Assembly (NCBI GenBank): GCA_964348085.1
Contig: CAYGBI010000071.1
Span: 1 to 18,318 of the forward strand
Direction of reading: 5' to 3'
DNA length: 18,318 bases
Origin: VXYL01 sp964348085
Lineage (GTDB): Bacteria; Pseudomonadota; Gammaproteobacteria; Pseudomonadales; Azotimanducaceae
Shown here piece by piece: positions 1-8,021 of the stretch. The notes under the pieces are model-generated. The model worked only from the letters and a program-made list of their open reading frames with translations. It had not been told where the DNA came from and ran no database searches. The translations under genes and the position numbers were made by a program. Every line of letters begins with the position of its first letter. The first letter of the stretch is position 1.

Positions 1-341
1 CTCAAGGGGAGACTGCTTGCCGGAGACTCGGCATGAGCACCCGAAGCGAAGCCGGCAACGAGATCATGCGCACGGCGCCATGAATGAAGCCGAGGACAGA
101 GACGTTGCGGCGATCATGGCTACCGCCGTGCTAGCGCCACGAACGCCGGCGCCGCCGGCAAGTGCTTCGCCACGGCGCACCCGCGCAAGGTAGCCATCAA
201 TGGGTTGCCGTTGCGCGTGCGAGTCTCGCCTATCTCTGGACGACAAGGACGGCACGGCGGACAGACTGCCAGCTAGCCGCCCAAACCGATCCCGCCCTCG
301 CCCCGCCTTGCCGCTACACTCCGTAGTACGCCCACCGATGC
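1..341. other. no supported gene; left-edge non-coding or gene tail
   Basis: I see no gene here that I can support. All three forward frames close early, with stops at about 34-36, 81-83 and near 190, so at most a few C-terminal codons of a gene lying to the left could be present. The reverse strand has long open frames, but they are the antisense continuation of the dehydratase gene and resemble no known protein. A GC-rich self-complementary element (GCCGGC, three bases, GCCGGC) lies at 145-159 with no T-tract after it. No convincing promoter was found. Confidence 0.5.
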
Positions 342-351
342 GGAGATACCC

Positions 352-1452
352 ATGGCAAGCGACGGCCTCATCAAGACCATTGACGAGTTCGAGGCGGAAT
401 ACAGAAAGGGCATTGGCACCGTGCTGGACCACCGCCCGAGCAAGGAAGCCAACTTGGACAACATCCGCCGCTTCGGCGACGGCGTTGGCGACTACAACCC
501 GCTTTGGCGCGACGAAGCGCACGCGGCGCGCAGCCGCTTCGGCATGATCACGGCGCCGCCGCCATTCCTCTACAGCATCACCTTGGGCGTGGTGGCGGGA
601 GAAACCGGCGCCATCGATCGGCGGCGCGTTTCCACTGAATACCTGCCGGTGAACTACGCCGGCGCAGAGATCGAGTTCGTTCGCCCCATTTGGCTGAACG
701 ACCGGATCACCGCCCAAGAGCAAGTCGGCGAGACCACGCGCAAGCGCAGCCGTCGCATCGGCGCGATCAACTTCAACACCGGTTGGGTGACGTTCACCAA
801 CCAGCGCCAAGAGCTGGTGGCCACCATCAAGACGCTGATGGCACGGTACGAGAACACCGGTCACGTGCTGGAATACGACCGCGCCGCCAAGGACGACGAC
901 GGCGCCCGGACGAAACCAGTGATCGAACCTGCGGACCCGCTGGTTTGGGAGCGGGAGCGACGCGGGGCCCAAACACGCTATTTCGAGGATGTTGACGTGG
1001 GTGAGGCGATTCCGTCCCTGAAGAAGGGCACGTACTCGGTAACCGAGCTGTTCCTGTTCACCCACGGCGTGCTCGGCACCGGGAGAAGTTCGAGGGCGGC
1101 GTTGGCGGCGGAGGGCTCGGCAGACCTTGGCGGCGGCGGACGCTTCGATTCCGAACACGCGCAAAAGCGTCGCAACATGCCCGGTCAGTTCGACTTCGGC
1201 CCGCAGAGAGTGTGCTGGCTAAGCCAAATCGTCACCGACTGGATGGGCGACGACGGCACGTTGAAGAAACTGAACGCCTCGATTCGGCATCCCAATGTGG
1301 TCGGCGATACCAACACCGTACATGGCGAAGTAACCAAGAAAACCATCGTCGACGGCGAGCACTTGGTGGAACTCTCGATTCGCAACGAGAACCAATCCGG
1401 CCTGCCAACGGCGCTCGGCACCGCCATGGTGGCGCTACCGTCTCGGGCGTAG
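352..1452 (+). CDS. FAS1-like / MaoC-type acyl-CoA dehydratase (hydratase) family protein
   Basis: A 366-residue double-hotdog protein of the FAS1-like dehydratase/MaoC group, which adds or removes water at the 2,3 position of acyl-CoA or acyl-ACP thioesters. The N-terminal hotdog (about residues 10-150) carries the hydratase-type motif GDYNPLWRD with Asp47, Asn49 and Pro50. The His usual after NPL in R-hydratases is Trp52 here; as I recall, Trp is common in the FAS1-like branch. It is followed by an APPPFLY segment typical of these proteins. The C-terminal half (about 215-360) looks like a second, catalytically degenerate hotdog. The ATG at 352 is preceded by GGAGA about five bases upstream, which fixes the start. 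It converges on the PhyH gene with a 48-base gap. The substrate cannot be read from sequence; fatty-acid, steroid-like or branched dicarboxylyl-CoA are all possible. The family call is firm, the substrate open. Confidence 0.85.
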   Translation: MASDGLIKTIDEFEAEYRKGIGTVLDHRPSKEANLDNIRRFGDGVGDYNPLWRDEAHAARSRFGMITAPPPFLYSITLGVVAGETGAIDRRRVSTEYLPVNYAGAEIEFVRPIWLNDRITAQEQVGETTRKRSRRIGAINFNTGWVTFTNQRQELVATIKTLMARYENTGHVLEYDRAAKDDDGARTKPVIEPADPLVWERERRGAQTRYFEDVDVGEAIPSLKKGTYSVTELFLFTHGVLGTGRSSRAALAAEGSADLGGGGRFDSEHAQKRRNMPGQFDFGPQRVCWLSQIVTDWMGDDGTLKKLNASIRHPNVVGDTNTVHGEVTKKTIVDGEHLVELSIRNENQSGLPTALGTAMVALPSRA

Positions 1453-1500
1453 CGGTCCGCGGGCAGTCAGCGCTCAAAAGACCGGGGCCGACTGAGCGGC

Positions 1501-2409
1501 TTAGTCGGCCGGCAAGGTCACCGCCACATCCTCGGCGTCGTGCTCGAAGTGCCGAGCGGTCAGCGTTCGCTGGTTCTCATAGATCGAGCCCTGAAACGGC
1601 GCCCTCGGCAACGGCATGCGCACGGGCACGTCTTCCATGCGGGGTCGCAGCGTCGGCTCGCCGTGAACGACGCGGCGGTTGAATTCCTCAAAGTCGGACA
1701 TGGGTTCGATGCCCGCCAACGGCCACGCATCCGCCGCCGCGTATTCGTAGAGCAGCAGCCGACGTTGGCGGTTCGAAGCGTTCAACGCGGAGCCATGCAC
1801 CAAGCGGACATGATGGATACTCATGGAACCGGCCCGGCCATGTACTTCCACGGCGTTGCCGACATCCAAGCCCGCTTGTTCGACATCGATGGCACCACAG
1901 AACGCCCCCTGACTGTGGTGGTCGTACACCGGCCCATTGTGCGAGCCGGGCAGCACCATTAGCGGGCCGTTGCCGCTGTCCATATCGTCCAAGAGAATGC
2001 CCACGGCCAGCACGTCCTGATTGGTGTGCGGATAGAAGGCCCAATCTTGGTGCCACTCCACGGGTGCGCCGTAGGCGGCGGACTTCATGTTCAGTTTGCC
2101 GCCCGGACGCAAGCGAATGTGGTCGCCGAGCAGCGGCCGGAGCGCGGCGATAATCCTCGGGTGGGAAGCGAGTCGCCAATAGAACGGATGGACCGTATGC
2201 GGGCTCTTTATGCGTCGCACCCGGGGCGCATCCGGACGATGCGACGGTTCCAAGTCAAGGACCTTGGTGTGCTCCGTCACCCCGGCGGCGGTGGCGACGA
2301 CTTGGGAAGTGATGGTTTCGAGTTCCATCATTGTCGCCGGCTCGAGCACATCTTCCACCAGCACATAGCCGTCGTTTCGATATTGCGCAATCTGAGCCTC
2401 GGTGAGCAC
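1501..2409 (-). CDS. phytanoyl-CoA dioxygenase (PhyH) family Fe(II)/2-oxoglutarate oxygenase
   Basis: A 302-residue PhyH-family protein, expected to be a cytoplasmic oxygenase that couples 2-oxoglutarate decarboxylation to hydroxylation or halogenation of a small organic substrate. The iron-binding facial triad is visible: His120 and Asp122 in EWHQDWAFYP and distal His205 in RLVHGSALN. Arg216, eleven residues after the distal His, sits where the family binds the 2-oxoglutarate carboxylate. The N-terminal helix (AQIAQYRNDGYVLVEDVL) is the standard PhyH opening. Length is normal. The start is GTG at 2409 with a purine-rich GGAGGAAGG immediately upstream. It is divergent from the fused oxidoreductase and convergent with the dehydratase. 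PhyH proteins are diverse and frequent in environmental bacteria, so the substrate is unknown. An iron-free relative is unlikely because all ligands are intact. Confidence 0.9.
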   Translation of the reverse strand: MLTEAQIAQYRNDGYVLVEDVLEPATMMELETITSQVVATAAGVTEHTKVLDLEPSHRPDAPRVRRIKSPHTVHPFYWRLASHPRIIAALRPLLGDHIRLRPGGKLNMKSAAYGAPVEWHQDWAFYPHTNQDVLAVGILLDDMDSGNGPLMVLPGSHNGPVYDHHSQGAFCGAIDVEQAGLDVGNAVEVHGRAGSMSIHHVRLVHGSALNASNRQRRLLLYEYAAADAWPLAGIEPMSDFEEFNRRVVHGEPTLRPRMEDVPVRMPLPRAPFQGSIYENQRTLTARHFEHDAEDVAVTLPAD

Positions 2410-2568
2410 CCTTCCTCCCTCGTCGCCCGACCAAGCGGGTCATCAAGGCAACCTACCACAGTTCCCCACCCGCCGTCGTAGGCCAGCGTGACGCCGGGCG
2501 CGTCCTATCGTCAGCCGAGATTGCCGTCCGCGTCGTATCATGCCGGCAATACCGCAGAGGTGAGAGAG

Positions 2569-4584
2569 ATGACGACGCGTTGGGGCATTCTTGCGACGGG
2601 CCGAATCGCCCGCAAACTGGCGGACGCCATCGGCGAATCGAGCACGTCGGAACTGGTCGCCGTCGGCAGCCGCACCCAAGCGGCGGCGGACGCCTTCGCG
2701 GAAGACTACGGCGGCATCACGGCGCATGGCAGTTACGAGGCGCTCCTCGGCGACGACGACGTCGACGCCATCTACGTCGCCACGCCGCATCCGCAGCACG
2801 CCGAATGGACCATCAAGGCGTTGGAGGCCGGCAAAGCGGTGCTGTGCGAGAAGCCGATGGGCGTGAATCACCCGGAAGTGATGGCGATGGTGGAAACGGC
2901 GGACTTCCACAACCGATTCCTCATGGAAGCCTTCATGTACCGCGCGCATCCGCAAACCGCCAAGCTGCTCGAACTGCTGCACGACGGCGCCATCGGCGAG
3001 GTGCGCCAAATCAACGCGAGCTTCGGTTTCGCCTCGCCGAGCGACCCGAAGAGTCGTTTGCACGCCAACGAACTCGCCGGCGGCGGCATTATGGATGTCG
3101 GTTGTTATCCCGTTTCCATGGCGCGGCTGATCGCCGGCGAAGAGCCGGACGCGGTAACGGGATTCGCGACCCGGAGCGAAACCGGCGTGGATCGTTGGGC
3201 CGCCGCCCTGTTGCGCTTTCCTAGCGGCTTGATCGCCCGCGTGGCAACGGCAGTCTCACTGACGCTCGACAATACCGTGCAAGTCTTTGGCAGCGAAGGT
3301 TCCATCCGGCTCGACGTGCCTTGGTTCGGCGACCGTCCCGACGGCGGTTGGCGGTTCGACATGGTTCGCCGGGGCAAGCGGGAGACCGTCCGCGGCGCCA
3401 CGACGCCCGCCTATGTCCAAGAAGTGGACGCGGTTGCCCAAGCGCTTGAACGTGGCGACGTGGAAGCCGAATGCATGACTTGGCAAGACAGCTTGGGACA
3501 GGCCAGAACCCTCGACCTGTGGCGCTCGGCGGCGGGCGTGCAATTCGACTTCGAGAAGCCGGAACGCCAGACCGCGCCGGTTCACGGACGCCCCTTGAGC
3601 GTCCGACGCAGGACGGTGCGGCACGGCCGGGTCACGGGTATCGACAAGCCGGTTTCCCACCTAGTCATGGGTTGCGACAACCAACCGACCATCAAACACG
3701 CGGCGGTGATGTTCGACAACTACTTCGAGTACGGCGGCAATACCTTCGACACCGCGCACATCTACGGCGGCGGGCGCATGGAGACTTTCTTGGGAGTGTG
3801 GATGCGGCAGCGCGGCGTGCGCGAAGACGTGGTGGTGATCGGCAAAGGCGCACACACGCCGGCGAACGCCCCGGAGCATGTCGGGCCGCAACTCGACATT
3901 TCGCTGGACCGCTTGCAGACGGACCATGTGGACCTTTACTTCCTACACCGCGACAATGCAGGTGTCGGCGTCGACGAGTGGCTCGCGGTACTGAATGCGG
4001 AGCGGGACGCCGGCCGTATCCGCGCCTTCGGCGCTTCCAACTGGTCGCTCGCGCGGGTGCGGGAAGCGAACGCATATGCGGCGCAGCACGGTCTCGCGCC
4101 GTTTGCGGCGGTGTCCAACAACTTCAGCTTGGCGCGCATGGTGACGCCCGTCTGGTCGGGCTGCGTCGCCGCTTCGGACGAGGAATGGCGGACTTGGCTC
4201 CAAGCCGAACAGTTGCCCCTGTTCCCGTGGTCCAGCCAAGCGCGCGGGTTCTTCACGGCCCGCTTCGACGCCGTGCGCAACGCCCGGAACTCCGGCGCAC
4301 CGACCGGCTTCGGCAATCAGCCGAGCGACGCCGAAATGCGCCGATGTTGGTTTTCCGAGGACAACTTCGAGCGGCGGACTAGGGCCGTGCGGCTTGCGCA
4401 AGAGCGAGGAGTGGCGCCCATCAACATCGCGTTGGCCTATGTCTTGAACCAACCCTTCCCTTGCTTCGCGCTCATCGGGCCGCGCACGCTGGCGGAAACG
4501 CGCAGTTCGCTGGCCGCTTTGGACCTCGAACTCACCGATCAGGAACGTCGCTGGTTGAATCTTGAAGTCGAGTCGCCCGGTTGA
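2569..4584 (+). CDS. bifunctional fusion: Gfo/Idh/MocA oxidoreductase + aldo/keto reductase
   Basis: A 671-residue two-domain oxidoreductase. Residues 1 to about 335 are a Gfo/Idh/MocA enzyme: a Rossmann opening (WGILATGRIA, Ala where the second Gly often stands), the catalytic EKP triplet at 94-96 and a GGGIMDVGCYP segment in the substrate domain. HPQH and EAFMYRAHPQ resemble the dihydrodiol/D-xylose dehydrogenase branch. Residues from about 355 to the end are an aldo/keto reductase barrel with the full tetrad Asp394, Tyr399, Lys426 and His460 and a C-terminal GPRTLAET cofactor loop. Both active sites look intact, and the reading frame is open through the linker. The ATG at 2569 is preferred over the upstream ATG at 2488: the Rossmann strand begins right after it and GAGAG lies just upstream. 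It heads a four-gene + strand run. An oxidation on one domain and reduction on the other could give a redox-neutral epimerase; that is inference. Confidence 0.9.
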   Translation: MTTRWGILATGRIARKLADAIGESSTSELVAVGSRTQAAADAFAEDYGGITAHGSYEALLGDDDVDAIYVATPHPQHAEWTIKALEAGKAVLCEKPMGVNHPEVMAMVETADFHNRFLMEAFMYRAHPQTAKLLELLHDGAIGEVRQINASFGFASPSDPKSRLHANELAGGGIMDVGCYPVSMARLIAGEEPDAVTGFATRSETGVDRWAAALLRFPSGLIARVATAVSLTLDNTVQVFGSEGSIRLDVPWFGDRPDGGWRFDMVRRGKRETVRGATTPAYVQEVDAVAQALERGDVEAECMTWQDSLGQARTLDLWRSAAGVQFDFEKPERQTAPVHGRPLSVRRRTVRHGRVTGIDKPVSHLVMGCDNQPTIKHAAVMFDNYFEYGGNTFDTAHIYGGGRMETFLGVWMRQRGVREDVVVIGKGAHTPANAPEHVGPQLDISLDRLQTDHVDLYFLHRDNAGVGVDEWLAVLNAERDAGRIRAFGASNWSLARVREANAYAAQHGLAPFAAVSNNFSLARMVTPVWSGCVAASDEEWRTWLQAEQLPLFPWSSQARGFFTARFDAVRNARNSGAPTGFGNQPSDAEMRRCWFSEDNFERRTRAVRLAQERGVAPINIALAYVLNQPFPCFALIGPRTLAETRSSLAALDLELTDQERRWLNLEVESPG

Positions 4585-4638
4585 GATTTTCTCCCGCATC
4601 CACGATGCTTCGCATGGCGTAGCGCGAGAGGGCGAGCA

Positions 4639-5796
4639 ATGACCACTATGGACGATTTCCGCGTCGAAACCCGGGCGTGGCTGGATGAATACTGCCCAGC
4701 CGGCGTACGAGCGGGTGGCGGCGGCAAGCCGGGCGATCACCGCATCTGGCGAGAGAGGCTTATCGAGAAGGGGTGGTCGGCACCCACTTGGCCCACCGAA
4801 TACGGCGGGGGCGGACTCGAAAATGATGAATACATGGTGCTCATTCAAGAGTTGCGTCGGGTGCGCGCGTTCGTGCCGTTCGGTGGCATGGGGCTGTCCT
4901 TGATCGGGCCGACGTTGCTCGAACTTGGCACGGAGGACCAAAAACAGCGACATCTACCGCCGATCGTGCGCGGCGAAGTCGCTTGGTGCCAAGGCTATAG
5001 CGAACCGAGCTCCGGTTCGGACTTGGCGAGTTTGCGCACGCGCGCCGTGGACAACGGCGACCACTTCGTCATCAACGGGCAAAAAATCTGGACTTCGGGC
5101 GCGCAAGTGGCGGATTGGATGTTCGCCCTAGTTCGCACGGACCCGGACGTACCCAAGCACGAGGGCATCAGTTTCGTGCTCCTCACCATGCACCAGCCGG
5201 GCGTGACCGTTAAGCCCATCCGCCTTATCAGCGGCAGTTCGCCGTTCTGCGAGACCTTTTTCGACGACGCCATCGCGCAAAAGGAAGACCTCGTGGGCGA
5301 GTTGAACAAGGGCTGGACGGTGGGCAAGCGCCTGCTGCAGTTCGAGCGCGGCAACATGGCCGAGTTGGTAGGCGGCGCGGCCGTCCGGCAAGCGGGACCG
5401 ACGCTCGAAGGCGAGGCCAAGAAGTTCGCCGGCGAAGAGGACGGACGCATCGCCGACGACGCCTTGCGGGCGCGCATCATCGACCACAACATCAAGAATC
5501 AAGCCTATCGCCTGACGCAACGACGTACCGTCGAAGAGGCCAAGGACGGGCGCACGCCCGGCCCGGCCACGTCCATCTTCAAAACCTACGGCACGGAACT
5601 GCAACAGGACAAGTCTTCTCTCTTCGTGGAAATGCGCGGCACCCAGGGCTTGGGCTGGGACGGCGACGGCTTCTCGCCGCGCGAAGTTGAAGACACGCGC
5701 ACGTTCCTCGCCAATCGCGCCGCGTCCATCTACTCCGGGAGCAACGAGATTCAGCGCAATATCATCGCCAAGCGCGTATTGGGCTTGCCGGATTGA
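4639..5796 (+). CDS. acyl-CoA dehydrogenase family protein
   Basis: A 385-residue FAD-dependent acyl-CoA dehydrogenase that introduces a 2,3 double bond into an acyl-CoA and passes electrons to ETF. The three-part fold is evident: an N-terminal helical domain with PTWPTEYGGGGL, a middle beta domain with GYSEPSSGSDLASL and NGQKIWTSGAQ, and a C-terminal helical domain ending IYSGSNEIQRNIIAKRVLG. At the position of the medium-chain enzyme's catalytic Glu there is Ser366. Glu236, in LLQFERG, occupies the alternative site used by isovaleryl-CoA and long-chain dehydrogenases, so the enzyme is probably active. GAGGG seven bases before the ATG supports the start. It lies 54 bases after the fusion gene and 4 bases before the peptidase gene, consistent with one transcript. 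Chain length is unknown; branched or cyclic acyl-CoAs fit the catalytic-base position. Confidence 0.93.
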   Translation: MTTMDDFRVETRAWLDEYCPAGVRAGGGGKPGDHRIWRERLIEKGWSAPTWPTEYGGGGLENDEYMVLIQELRRVRAFVPFGGMGLSLIGPTLLELGTEDQKQRHLPPIVRGEVAWCQGYSEPSSGSDLASLRTRAVDNGDHFVINGQKIWTSGAQVADWMFALVRTDPDVPKHEGISFVLLTMHQPGVTVKPIRLISGSSPFCETFFDDAIAQKEDLVGELNKGWTVGKRLLQFERGNMAELVGGAAVRQAGPTLEGEAKKFAGEEDGRIADDALRARIIDHNIKNQAYRLTQRRTVEEAKDGRTPGPATSIFKTYGTELQQDKSSLFVEMRGTQGLGWDGDGFSPREVEDTRTFLANRAASIYSGSNEIQRNIIAKRVLGLPD

Positions 5797-5800
5797 AACG

Positions 5801-7996
5801 GTGCTCGCCCGTACCGTGGCCTTTGTCGCGGCGATTTTCGTCGCCGGCTGCGGGGCGGTGGAAAACCGAGAGTCTCCGGTCGCGGCAACGGTGACGGAAC
5901 AGCCGATGCCGCCCATTGCCGACCTTCGCCCGTCGTCCTTCACGCTGCACGGCGTCACGGTGGAAGACCCCTACCGTTGGCTGAAGGACACGAGCTATCC
6001 GACCGTCGACGATGCCGATGTGCTCGCCTATCTAGAAGCCGAGAACGCCTACTTCGAGGCAATGATGGCTCCCCGCCAAGAGTTGGTGGAGACCCTCTTC
6101 GAGGAGTTGAAAGGCCGGCAGGAGCCCGAGGACAGCAACGTTCCCGTGAAGGACGGGCCGTATTATTACCAGTGGCGCTTCGAGGAAGACGGCCAATACC
6201 GCATCTGGTCGCGCTGGCCGGCGAGCGGCGAGGATGCCGACCAAGGCCCGACCGAAGACGCCGAAGTCATTCTGAGCGAGCCCGCGCTGGCGCGCGAAGT
6301 CGACTACTTTCGTTTGGGCGCCTTGGCCGTTTCCAACAACCACCGCCTGCTCGCGTTCAGCACCGACACCTCCGGTGCCGAACGCTTTACGCTGCGTATC
6401 AAGGATTTGCAAACCGGGGAGTTGCTTGACGAGCGCATCGAAAACACCCAAGGCAGCCCGGTTTGGAGCGCGGACGATTCCGCCTTCCTCTATGTCGTCG
6501 TCAACGACGAGTGGCGGCCATACCAAGTTCGGCGACATGTCCTAGGCGAGCCGAGCGAGTCCGACACCGTCGTCTTCGAGGAAGAAGACTCCGGTTTCTT
6601 TGTGAGTGTTGGGCTTACCTCGTCGAAGAAGTACATCATCATCGCCACCGGAGACCACGTCACCTCGGAGGAGCATCTCGTTCCGGCGACCGATTCCACC
6701 CGTGCGCCCGCCGTCGTCTCGCCTAGGCGCACGGAGCACGAATACGCCATCGATCATCAAGGCGACCGCTTCGTCATCCAGACCAACGATACGCACAAGA
6801 ACAAGCGTTTGGTCACCGCGCCGGAAAGCGATCCTTCCGAGGCCGCTTGGCGACCCTTGGTGCCCGCCTCCGACCAACGCTACCTGTTGAACTTCCAAGC
6901 CTTCCGCGACTTCATCGCCATCAAGGAGCGCATTGACGGCGTGGATCAGATCCGGCTCCTGTATCGCGACGGCACCGACGCCTATGTCGAGTTTCCCGAG
7001 CCGACATACACGGCCGGCTTAGGCGCCAACGAGGAGTTCGACTCCCGGGTGCTGCGCCTCAACTACACGTCCTTGGTGACGCCAAACACGGTATTCGACT
7101 ACCACGTCGACGCGGCTGACCTGCGCACCCGAAAAGTGCAACGCATTCCGAGCGGCTTCGATGCGGCCGGCTACGTCAGCGAACGACTCATGGCTCCGGC
7201 CAGGGACGGCGCCCGTGTTCCGGTTTCCTTGGTATACCCGGCGGGCATGCCGAAAGACGGCACGGCGCCACTTTACCTCTACGCCTATGGCGCCTACGGC
7301 AACGCCACCATGCCGCGGTTTTCCACCGCACGGCTGTCGCTGCTTGATCGCGGCTTCGTGTACGCCATCGCGCATGTTCGCGGCGGCGACGAACTCGGCT
7401 ACCACTGGTACGAAGAGGGCAAACTCGACAAGCGCACCAATACTTTCAACGACTTCGTCGACGTCGCCCGTCATCTAATCGGCGAGGGCTTCACCACCGC
7501 CGGCAAAATCGCCATCGCCGGCGGCAGCGCCGGTGGCGAACTCGTGGGCGCGGCGATCAACCAAGCCCCGGAACTGTGGGGCGCGGCGGCCGCGCACGTG
7601 CCGTTCGTGGACGTGTTGAACACCATGCTCGATACGTCGCTGCCGCTCACGCCCATCGAATGGCCGGAGTGGGGCAACCCGATCGAGGACAAGGCGGCGT
7701 TCAACTTCATTCGCTCTTATTCGCCCTACGACCAGCTCAAGCCCGGTCGTTATCCGCCTATTCTGGTGACCGCCGGTCTGAACGATCCGCGGGTCACCTA
7801 TTGGGAGCCGGCCAAATACGTCGCGAAGCTGCGCACATTGAAGCAAGACGACAACCCCTTGCTGCTGAAAACCAACATGGGCGCCGGCCACGGCGGCAAA
7901 TCCGGCCGCTACGACTCGCTCTACGAAGTGGCCGAGGAATACGCCTTCCTGCTGTGGGCATTGGGTCTAGACCACGGCTTGGGCCATACTCCGTAA
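5801..7996 (+). CDS. ptrB: oligopeptidase B-like S9A serine peptidase, predicted lipoprotein
   Basis: A 731-residue prolyl-oligopeptidase-family peptidase closest to oligopeptidase B, which cleaves short peptides after basic residues. The N-terminal part (about 40-430) is the beta-propeller gate and the rest an alpha/beta hydrolase. The triad is Ser576 in GGSAGGE, Asp662 in GLNDPRVTYWEPAKYVAKLR and His697 in GAGHGGKSGRY, all oligopeptidase B signatures. The preferred start is GTG 5801, four bases after the dehydrogenase stop, so translational coupling is likely; no strong Shine-Dalgarno is visible. From this start the protein begins with a lipoprotein signal with lipobox VAGC (Cys17) and Gly at +2, predicting outer-membrane anchoring. 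Textbook oligopeptidase B is cytosolic, so location is the odd point. By comparison with the E. coli enzyme from memory, one of the two P1-specificity Glu residues is kept (Glu620) and the other is Pro622. Confidence 0.9.
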   Translation: MLARTVAFVAAIFVAGCGAVENRESPVAATVTEQPMPPIADLRPSSFTLHGVTVEDPYRWLKDTSYPTVDDADVLAYLEAENAYFEAMMAPRQELVETLFEELKGRQEPEDSNVPVKDGPYYYQWRFEEDGQYRIWSRWPASGEDADQGPTEDAEVILSEPALAREVDYFRLGALAVSNNHRLLAFSTDTSGAERFTLRIKDLQTGELLDERIENTQGSPVWSADDSAFLYVVVNDEWRPYQVRRHVLGEPSESDTVVFEEEDSGFFVSVGLTSSKKYIIIATGDHVTSEEHLVPATDSTRAPAVVSPRRTEHEYAIDHQGDRFVIQTNDTHKNKRLVTAPESDPSEAAWRPLVPASDQRYLLNFQAFRDFIAIKERIDGVDQIRLLYRDGTDAYVEFPEPTYTAGLGANEEFDSRVLRLNYTSLVTPNTVFDYHVDAADLRTRKVQRIPSGFDAAGYVSERLMAPARDGARVPVSLVYPAGMPKDGTAPLYLYAYGAYGNATMPRFSTARLSLLDRGFVYAIAHVRGGDELGYHWYEEGKLDKRTNTFNDFVDVARHLIGEGFTTAGKIAIAGGSAGGELVGAAINQAPELWGAAAAHVPFVDVLNTMLDTSLPLTPIEWPEWGNPIEDKAAFNFIRSYSPYDQLKPGRYPPILVTAGLNDPRVTYWEPAKYVAKLRTLKQDDNPLLLKTNMGAGHGGKSGRYDSLYEVAEEYAFLLWALGLDHGLGHTP

Positions 7997-8021
7997 GACC
8001 CGCGACGCAACCTTTGATGCC

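Noticed and set aside
64..1164. 366-codon open frame on the - strand opposite the dehydratase gene
   Set aside because: It is antisense to a clear FAS1-like/MaoC protein and shows no family resemblance. Its last 90 or so codons lie in the gene-free left edge, but that part is low-complexity Ala/Arg/Ser.
1486..1510. 8-bp stem, 9-base loop (GGCCGACT / AGTCGGCC) between convergent genes
   Set aside because: It could be a bidirectional terminator, but neither side is followed by a T-rich run and it overlaps the PhyH stop codon.
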